A stretch of DNA of 10,550 nucleotides from Conidiobolus incongruus B7586. Lineage: Eukaryota > Entomophthoromycota > Entomophthoromycetes > Entomophthorales > Conidiobolaceae. A program made the position numbers and the translations under genes. The notes beneath the pieces were generated by a model that saw only the letters and a list, made by a program, of their open reading frames with translations, was not told the origin of the DNA and ran no database searches. Positions 1 through 7,356 of the stretch are shown here, piece after piece. The DNA lies in the NCBI GenBank assembly GCA_000697335.1, contig JNEM01016282.1, forward strand, positions 1 to 10,550, written 5' to 3'. Positions within the stretch are counted from its first letter, which is position 1, and the number at the start of each line of letters is the position of its first letter.

Positions 1-548
1 AAATAAAACTTATTAAAATATTATGAATAGTAATTGTTTTTATAATAAATTATTATAATTAATAAATCTTGAATTTTTCAATATAACTTTTAATTTAAGA
101 ATAAAACAAAATATTAAATTAAGTTAAAATCATCTTTTTTATAAATTATAATAAATATATATTTTATTAATAAGTAATTAATAACTATTATAATAAATAA
201 TAATAAAATATATTTTTTTATTTAATTTTTAAAGGTAATTTAATTAATAATAAGCTTTTATTTATTTTTCTCAATAAAAATTAAAAATACTTATTATTTT
301 ACATGATTATTGTAAAATACTTAAAGGTAAAACTGTAAAAACCTTTTTATATAAAAAAAATTAGAGAGAGATACCATAGCTAATATATTTACTTAATTAT
401 AACTTATGTAACTATAATTGTTTTAAATAATTAAAAATTTTGGTTGTAAGAAAAAAAAATTCCTGTAAATAAATTAAATTAGTTTATAAAATATCAAATT
501 TCAGTCTTTAATAAATTAATTATTTTATAAGTATTAGAAGCTTGCTAA
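1..548. other. A+T-rich intergenic DNA, no supported gene
   Basis: This stretch is almost entirely A and T, with stops in every frame and no credible open reading frame. The only less random patch is around 361-393 on the + strand, which reads LERDTIANIFT. That weakly resembles the conserved helix of a first RNase III domain (form TIADVVEALIG) and lies at a plausible distance upstream of the RNase III remnant described next. I do not consider this proven. No tRNA, rRNA or repeat was recognised. Confidence 0.6.
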
Positions 549-1380
549 ATGTATAGAAAAGAGTTATTAATAATAAAAGAGAATATTCATTTTATTTTAT
601 TAAATTTTATATATTTTATATTAATTTATTTATTTAGTTTTAATTTTAAATTGATCCATTACTTAATTTCTGCACTAATATTAATTGATGTTTTAACTCA
701 TAGATTGTAACAAGATAGAAGGACAACTTATTATAAACAATTAGTGTTTTTAGGTGAGGTTATCTTATATTATTCTATAGCTCTAATTCTATACTAAAGG
801 TATAATAATATAAATCTAAAAGAATTAAAGAGTAAGCAAAATATTTGCACTTCTGATTCTGTTCTATCTGATGTATGTATGCAAATGCAATAGAAGAAAT
901 ATATTTTCGTGTTCAATATTAATCAACGCGAATCAGATGTCATTAACCCAGTACTTGAAGCTTGTAAAGAACAATAAAATTTGAAAAATACTAAAATTCT
1001 CAATGATATTATTGAATCATTAATATCAGCAGTATTAATCGATAGCGAATCAAATACAGAAGCAGCTTATGAATTGTTTGAAAAGTATATTATATTAATT
1101 ATGAATCAATTTATGATTCCTCAAAAATAACTCATTGGCTGCTTCAAATTTACAAAGCATGTTTTAGAAGATTCAAAATGATATAACTATGAAATTAGGC
1201 CTGAATGGGTTGAAGATTTAGGGAATAACGAAACTCAAATAAGTACATGTTATATTATTCATGGATTAAAGGTGTCACAATCAAAGTAAAGTAATTCAAA
1301 GCAAAAACAAAGCTGCCAAAACTTTCATCAAAATGTTTAAGCAAGAATCGAGATTAATCCAAGATTGCTGTAATTTCTAA
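549..1380 (+). pseudogene. Decayed Dicer-like RNase III + dsRBD gene
   Basis: This is a broken gene for a double-stranded-RNA endonuclease, probably the last RNase III domain and C-terminal dsRBD of a Dicer; a stand-alone Rnt1/Pac1-type RNase III is the alternative. One frame (codons starting at positions divisible by 3) holds the landmarks in the right order. DVLTHRL at 687-707 matches the ALTHxS start. YYKQLVFLGEVILYY at 729-773 matches the signature ERLEFLGDAVLDY. KILNDIIESLISAVLIDS at 993-1046 matches the second catalytic helix, DxxESLxGAxxxDS. AAYELFEKYI follows. A dsRBD follows: STCYIIHGLKV at 1242-1274, then SKNKAAKTFIKMF at 1300-1338 in the next frame, ending at a stop at 1378-1380. 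In-frame stops lie at 708, 795, 891, 975, 1128, 1179 and 1287, with one frame change near 1285-1300. In the signature the first catalytic Glu is Val and the Asp is Glu, while the second Asp and Glu remain. It is surely inactive. The identification is from motifs alone. Confidence 0.8.
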
Positions 1381-1743
1381 ATCGATGTATATAATACTTT
1401 GATATATGCTGTGAATGGAATATATATTATTTTGCCAGTTAATTACGTAATCCTTTATGGATTTTTAATATAGTATTCACTGATTAATTAGCAAAATTAT
1501 TGAGTATAAGGAATATAATAGGTTTGAATTTAAAGTGTTACGATGCTTTTCATGCAAGGATAACTTAAAATTGATAAATATTTGTAAGTATTAGTTCAAG
1601 GAAATATCATTTAATGTCATAATTTCATGTAAATTATCAAATGAAGCAGATTGAATAACAGTAGCCAATACTATTTATATTGAGTATCACTTATTAAAAT
1701 TCAATACAATAACATTATTTTATATTGATAATATCTAAATAAC
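1381..1743. other. Spacer between the RNase III remnant and DAP1
   Basis: This 363-base A+T-rich spacer lies between two convergently oriented genes, the dead RNase III gene on + and DAP1 on -. It is slightly less A+T-rich than the first 500 bases, but I could not extend any homology into it in either orientation. It should contain the 3' untranslated region and poly(A) site of DAP1. Confidence 0.5.
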
Positions 1744-2320
1744 TTAGCGAATAGGGTGAATTTCGGGATAGTCCTTTAAAGTACCCACCAAAGTATACTT
1801 ATTTCTGAAGTGAATTTGCCAATCTAAAACAGCTTCCCATTCACTCTTGGACAAATCTTTCAAATCGTCCCAAGGTAAGTGAATTGGAGTTAACATATCA
1901 ATATCAAAAGAGTGTTTAGCTAAACCTCGACTAGCGTCCCTTCCTGCAAAATTTTCATATGGACCACCTAACATTATACTAAGGATAAACAATATATTTA
2001 AAAACTAACCAGTTATTAAAATTACCTGGACCATAGAAATTTCTACCACTGCTGACGTCAAATACCTCGCCTAATACTCCCATATAAACTTGGTTACGGT
2101 CGGCACCATTAAAAGGTTGCAACTCCTGAGGGGTATAAGCTTTAAATTCAATACTCTTTGGAGGTCCCTGAGGTTTTGTTTGAGCTTCATAATTGCTACT
2201 CTCCTCCGATGTGAAGAGATTATAAACCATAATGCCCAAAACTGTCAGGAGGGACCAGTTCACGGGATTGGACTGAATTTGAGAAAAGATTTTATCGAGT
2301 GGAAATAGCGATGAATTCAT
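1744..2320 (-). CDS. DAP1: Dap1/PGRMC-type cytochrome b5-like heme-binding membrane protein
   Basis: This protein belongs to the membrane-associated progesterone receptor (MAPR) family. In yeasts the homologue Dap1 binds heme and supports sterol-synthesis cytochrome P450s such as Erg11 at the endoplasmic reticulum; that role is inferred from the family. Exon 1 is 2026-2320 and exon 2 is 1744-1967, separated by a 58-base intron (1968-2025, GTAATT...TTAG, phase 1) that cuts the heme motif between its two glycines. The spliced product is 172 aa, close to fungal Dap1 proteins. Residues about 22-36 (WSLLTVLGIMVYNLF) form a single N-terminal membrane anchor. The cytochrome b5-like fold spans about 59-162. 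It carries NFYGPGGPYENFAGRDASRG at 94-113, with Tyr96 and Tyr102 matching human PGRMC1 Tyr107 and the heme ligand Tyr113. Lys155-Tyr156 match PGRMC1 Lys163-Tyr164. The start is the first ATG. The gene appears intact and is divergent from the next gene to the right. Confidence 0.93.
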
Positions 2321-2692
2321 TACTATTATTTTATTTCAGTTATATTTTTCGGATTTGTTATGATATTGATTTTAAATAATGAATTTAGCTTGAGACTTGG
2401 TAACTTGATCCCATTTATATTGCATCCAATTTTATTTTGTATTGAAATTAAGTTTTCCCGATAATATATAGAATTTAATAATATTTTGAAACCATTTATA
2501 ATATAATTGAATAATTTCACCCAGAATTAATAAATGATCCAATAAAATTAAAAATAATAATCCTAATAATTTAGGCTAGTCATGGGTAATCCTAATCAAC
2601 TCAATTCCCCAAAATACAAACCCATAAAGTAAAACAATCCCGAAAATTTCATTTTAATCTGAAAAACCTGCCCAACTCTCTAGTAACAAACA
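2321..2692. promoter_or_regulatory. Divergent intergenic region, likely shared promoter
   Basis: These 372 bases separate the start codons of DAP1 (leftward) and the 126-aa gene (rightward), so both promoters must lie here unless 5' exons were missed. The half near the right-hand gene (about 2580-2692) is richer in C, with several short C-containing tracts and no long T runs; the DAP1 side is ordinary A+T-rich DNA. On the - strand a 64-codon open frame (2326-2520) ends 5 bases before the DAP1 ATG. It has no recognisable protein character. I could not pick out a convincing TATA box against this base composition. Confidence 0.5.
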
Positions 2693-3123
2693 ATGGACAA
2701 AATCAATGCCAAAACAGAAAAATCATTTGAACTAAGGCCATACCAGCGCAAGACTAATTCCAATCAACCAAAATCAAAAGGTATCAGCTGCCATCCCGAC
2801 CTCATACGGAATAACCCATTTGATAAGAATCCCTGTCTAGCTCAAGAATACGACGATATTATACTAAAAACTCAAAAGTTAAAAGAATTAGAAAGTGTCA
2901 AACAAAAATTAAAAAATGGTAACTTTTAAATCCTAAATATACTCAATTTAATTAATATTATATTCTAGTACAAAAATCCCCTACGATATTTAAAAGGAAA
3001 TTAGAAAAAGATATTACTGTTAAAATTGGTAATAGAGTGGGACGTGGAATTAATCAAACAGAATTGGAGAAGAGTTTGATAGATCATTGGAAACATATTA
3101 AAGGTAGAATTCACAAGAAATAA
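2693..3123 (+). CDS. Unrecognised small basic protein, 126 aa, two exons
   Basis: I do not recognise this protein. Exon 1 is 2693-2918 and exon 2 is 2969-3123, joined across a 50-base intron (2919-2968, GTAACT...TCTAG, phase 1). The joined frame gives 126 aa and ends at TAA. The ATG is preceded by ACAAACA, giving a favourable A at -3. The product is rich in Lys, Asn and Gln, with no signal peptide or membrane segment. Residues about 40-49 (NNPFDKNPCL) are turn-rich. Residues about 50-75 (form QEYDDIILKTQKLKELESVK) look like an amphipathic or coiled-coil helix. The second exon adds a basic tail with IGNRVGRGINQTELEKSLID and WKHIKGR. The composition suggests a nuclear or complex-forming small subunit, but that is inference. 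Gene-like codon use, good splice sites and a continuous frame across the junction support a real gene. It runs divergently from DAP1 and convergently towards the methyltransferase gene. Confidence 0.72.
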
Positions 3124-3902
3124 ATTCAGAGTCATGCATATAGAAATAAATATTATTTTTAAATTGTTTTTTTTATGTTATTATGCTAAATTATATTAAA
3201 TAAATAAGCTATTTTAATTAGTATTAGAATTAAATATAATAATAAATATAAAAAATAATTTTTTTATTTTTACTTATATATTTTTAATAATTAATTTTTT
3301 AAAAAAATTAATATATTCAATTAGGGATTATACTCTTTCAAAGATAATATTTTAACAAATCAATATAAAATATATTAAAATATTTCAAACTTTTAATTAG
3401 ATTATATTTTCATTCAATAAATTAAAAGCCATATATTATAATAATTCAATATTATTTCATTTTAAAAAATTTCAATATTCTTTTAGTTATATAATAATAT
3501 TATTATATTTCAATTTCCAATCAAAGTTAATTGTAATAGACTATCTGAATTTCAATTTATCTTTCTCATTACCAATATTAATAATATAAACATTAATTAT
3601 TTTGTATTATTATAGTAAATTGAAAACTAATTTAATTTTTTTAGTTAGCTAATTGATAATATTTCATTTATTATTAATATTATTAAAGAACATTCAATTA
3701 TAAAATTTTTATTAAAAAGTAATCTTTAAATATTTTATTGGATATAGTAATTAATTGTAATTTGATTTCTTCAATTGACCTTAAATTGATTCAAATCAAC
3801 AATTACCAATAAGACTTTTAACCACTATTAAGATTATAATTTTACATTGGATGCTAACCATAAAATTAGCATATGATGATAGAGTACTCATTATAAATAT
3901 TA
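3124..3902. other. A+T-rich spacer between convergent genes
   Basis: This 779-base spacer lies between the stop codons of two genes that face each other, so it should hold both poly(A) sites. It is nearly all A and T. The one structured element I see is a palindrome at 3290-3312 (ATTAATTTTTT followed by AAAAAAATTAAT), which could form an 11-bp A-T hairpin in either transcript. In this composition it may be chance. No coding remnant, tRNA or repeat family was recognised. Confidence 0.55.
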
Positions 3903-6900
3903 TTACATATATAGAAAACCACGACAATTTTTAGCACCACAATAACACCTGGAAGTTTTCTTCTTGTTTTCCAGATCTTCGACTGTGACGCCACCACTGT
4001 AGTCGATGTACAATTCTTCGCCCTTGGAAACCTTTTTGATGGCGAAAAAGGCAAGCTCGTAGATGGAGAGCGAGTCAGTGACAATACTGTAAACACCAAG
4101 GTTAGGCGAGCATGAGTGGTTGATAAATCTGGAAATGTTGCCATAGGAGTGGGCGTCTATACACAAGTCTTGCTTAGTTTCGATACCAGTAGCACAGTCT
4201 AGATCAAAGAGATATGTAGAGCCCTTATTGTCGTATTCTTTGCCTAGTTCCTCGGCTTGATCTGAAGTGATCACGAGACCAGTGTATTTGCAAACAAATG
4301 TACCCTTGGGGATATCTTGGAGAGCTCTTACACCCCAGCCCTTGTACCTGGTGCGGAATACTTGCAATTGGATATTTCTACCTTTTTGGGTGGTGCGGTT
4401 GAGGCATTTAATATCACATTTGCATCGTGAATTGCATTCATAAATCAATTGATTGTTAATATCATAAAGAGTACCATCAGCATTATAAGCAAATGGGCAA
4501 TGCGACTCAAGACAATGTACTTGAGCTCTTTTTGACTGGATTAAAGAGCATTTTCTCTCACATGAGCATGAAGCAATGAAATTAATTTCTTTAGGATCGA
4601 ATGTGACTTGTGGATCGAGCACTAAACTATTGACATAGGTAAAGTTAGGAGCGGGAGCGTCATCCACATCGTTGACGACACTAATCGTTGTGTCTTCGTC
4701 CTGATTCAAGAGAATAAGGAATTTTTCCAATTCGTCAGGCAAAAATTGTTCTTTGAGCTTAGAATTGGCTTTTCTAGTACATTTACCTCCCTGCTTAGAT
4801 TCTAAGGATTGGTTGAATACACGAATTAAATCATGGCAGCCAAGTTTGTTGTAATCCTTCCAAGAAGCTAAATCAACGTGATAGCCCTTCCATTTGACCA
4901 AATATTGCCTACTTTTATTTCCATCAAGGAACCTACGACCAATAATAGCTTCAATTTCAAATTCTCTATCTAGATCAGTACTTTCTTCGGTCTCTTCAGT
5001 AATTTTGGGAATATCTTCCAATTTCGTATACAAGGACCTGACTGGAGATTGACCAGGAGGTATGAATTGTTTTTCAGATTCAAATTTACTATTAGAAGTC
5101 TTGGTCTTAACTTTTAACTGCTGTTCAGTCACAGTAACTGTTGCAACACCAATTGTCTCATCCTTTTTTGCATGCTCCTTTACATTAATTGATGAAGTTG
5201 AAATTTTAATTTTCTCTAACCGTTTGGAAATGGCTTCAACTGGCTTATTGGGTTTGGGAATGCTCTAATGAAATAATTAGTATTAATTGAATAGCGAAAC
5301 TTAGTACTAAATACCGATTTATTGCCCGATTTTTTGGCATAAGTTTTAGTAGATAAAATAAATGCTTTTTCTGGATAATTTGACTAAAATTTAATCATGG
5401 TTGATTACTTGAAATATAGAAAGTTAAATTATTTTAAATTTACCTTGGTCTTTGATTTGGTACTGGGTTCATTTTGAGATGTGGCGGAGAGAGCTACTGC
5501 TGGAGTGATCTTAACCTTATGCTTGGTGTTGGATCCATTTTTAGTTGTCCTTGAGGTGGCCGTTGCAGGTGCGTTTTTGCGTTTTAGCAATAAATTTTCC
5601 TTGACTAAAGAGTTTGCCCCAATACTCTTAGGTGGCTCAATTTTAAACTTCTTGGATTGTACTCCATCATGAAATTTAGAGGTATTTAATTTTTTGTGTG
5701 ACTTGGATTGATTTAAAGCAGTTTTGGATTGTTTGCTTTCAGGAAGAGATCGCTTGCCATTCGCTTCATTCTTGGATTTGGTTGTCGTTTTATTGGCCTT
5801 TGATTTAGATGTAGTCTTTTTGATATCACTATTTAATTTCTTTTTAGAAAGTAAATTTTTAATAGGGGTACCCCATTCTTCTGAATTTTCCTCATCTTCC
5901 AGTATAATCACAACTTTATCTTTAGCTGGAGGCTTAGAAATATATGAAGAAGAAGAATTAGATATACTATGATCATGCTCTGTAATTTTGGTTTGGCTGG
6001 AATTATTGTTTGGAGCTCTGGTCTCGGTAGAAGATGATTCAGATAAAGTGGGCAATGAGCTTGTTGGAGATGAATCCACTGTTGGTGGGGGAGATGGATG
6101 GGATATAACTAAAGATTTATCAGGATCATTAGAAACCAATTTTGATTTTAAGAAATTAGTTTGAGAAGCCAAATCAGAATTACTATGAACTTGTGAGCTA
6201 CCCTGTTCTGGTGGCTTGTCCAAGCATGCAGTGGCTGAAACGACAGAATCCAGATGTTGCAAGGAATCGGCTGTGTTAATGAAGTCTTTGGAAGCAAAAA
6301 TGTTTTGAATTTCTGAATTGAGCAATTTAACCTGCTCTGGACCTAAGCATAGATTGTTTACACTAGCTTGAGTGTCAGGTATCGAATTCACTATAATACC
6401 ATGGTGTGAATTGACTGGAGCAATTGCTGGTTTTATGGGTTTAAGCAAGTTTTGTGATTTTGCTTTAGAACTTGGAGAAGAGGGTTTAGTGACTGGCTGA
6501 ATGCTAGTAAAAGTAGAGTTGGGTGAATTCAAAGGCAAACCAGAATTCAAACATATATCCGAGTCTTGTTTCGGGGCTATGGGTCTTTGATTTTTCAATG
6601 AGAAACGGAAAAGCTCAGATCCTTGCTCAGATTCGGATAAGTTGGGAGATATTATAATACAATCACTATCATTATCTTCGTCAATATCATTCTTAGGTAA
6701 AATAAACCTTTCTGATGGTCTATGAATGACTGAATTCAGATCTTTTAACTCAGGCTGAGATGATTCCTATAAGTAATAGCATAAAAAATACAGCAAAAAT
6801 ACATTAGTTGTTTCAAATTAAACTCTTACCTGTTTTTTGTCAATGTTTAATATCGTTTTAGGCCCTGACAAGTTATTTAGATTTCGAGGAGCAATAGATT

Positions 6901-7356
6901 TAAATTGAGTAACTGGTCTTGATATGTGGCGTAAATTATTCTCAGCTTGGGTTCTAAGGTTTTTATAAGCTAATTTTTGAATTCGGTTTGATTGTGATAT
7001 GATTTTAGGGGCAATTTTTATCCAGAGATCATCTTTAACATTACATTGAGTGCGAATGTTACTGGTAGAATTTATATGCTAAATTGGTTAATGAATAAAA
7101 TAAAGTTTAAAATAAATTTACTCCTTACTTTTTGGTTATCACGACTTTGATTAAAAGAGTTTTGAGAAGGTAATACAGGCATAGTTTTCTTTTTATTAAT
7201 TTGAGAAAGATAATTATTAGTTGAATTTGAGGTATTATTATTTAGGTATGGTTGATTGGAAGAGAGTAATTCAACTCTGTTTGAAGTTTTTAATACATTG
7301 TCGTCTATATCATTTGAATTCAAGATGTTTGGATATTCCTCTTGGGTATTTAACAT
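3903..7356 (-). CDS. clr4: Chromodomain SET histone H3K9 methyltransferase (Clr4/Su(var)3-9 type), five exons
   Basis: This is a predicted nuclear enzyme that methylates histone H3 lysine 9 using S-adenosylmethionine and binds H3K9me through its chromodomain. Exons are 7129-7356, 6830-7078, 5444-6766, 5315-5383 and 3903-5264. Introns are 50, 63, 60 and 50 bases, all phase 0 and GT...AG; the last contains TACTAAT 11 bases before its end. The product is 1,076 aa. Residues 1 to about 720 are low-complexity, rich in Ser, Asn, Pro and Lys, with a very basic stretch at about 465-610. The chromodomain is at about 725-775 (YLVKWKGY with Trp748 and Tyr751; the first cage position is Phe725). The pre-SET domain has nine Cys (856, 858, 862, 874, 879, 900, 904, 906, 910), as in the Zn3Cys9 cluster. 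SET runs about 920-1050 with KGWGVRA, RFINHSCSPN (Asn1005-His-Ser-Cys1008) and catalytic Tyr1045 in EELYIDY. Post-SET is CYCGAKNC at 1063-1070. The ATG has an in-frame TGA eight codons upstream. The N-terminal part is much longer than in fission yeast Clr4. The domain assignment is firm; the exon chain rests on splice logic. Confidence 0.9.

Noticed and set aside
549-1380. A non-standard genetic code in which TAA and TAG mean glutamine, making the RNase III gene intact
   Set aside because: The methyltransferase has 1,076 codons with many Gln residues, all written CAA or CAG, and no in-frame TAA or TAG. All three intact genes end at TAA at sensible protein ends. The remnant also has a TGA and a frame change.
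2326-2520. 64-codon open frame on the - strand just before DAP1
   Set aside because: It is rich in Ile, Asn and Lys as expected from random A+T-rich DNA, has no recognisable motif, and lies where the DAP1 promoter and leader should be.
5062-5268. Open frames on the + strand opposite the methyltransferase exons (also 5481-5672, 5724-5972, 7221-7406) and a - strand frame at 3866-4144
   Set aside because: They are shadows of the real exons in other frames. The true frames carry recognisable domains or join through good splice sites; these do not.
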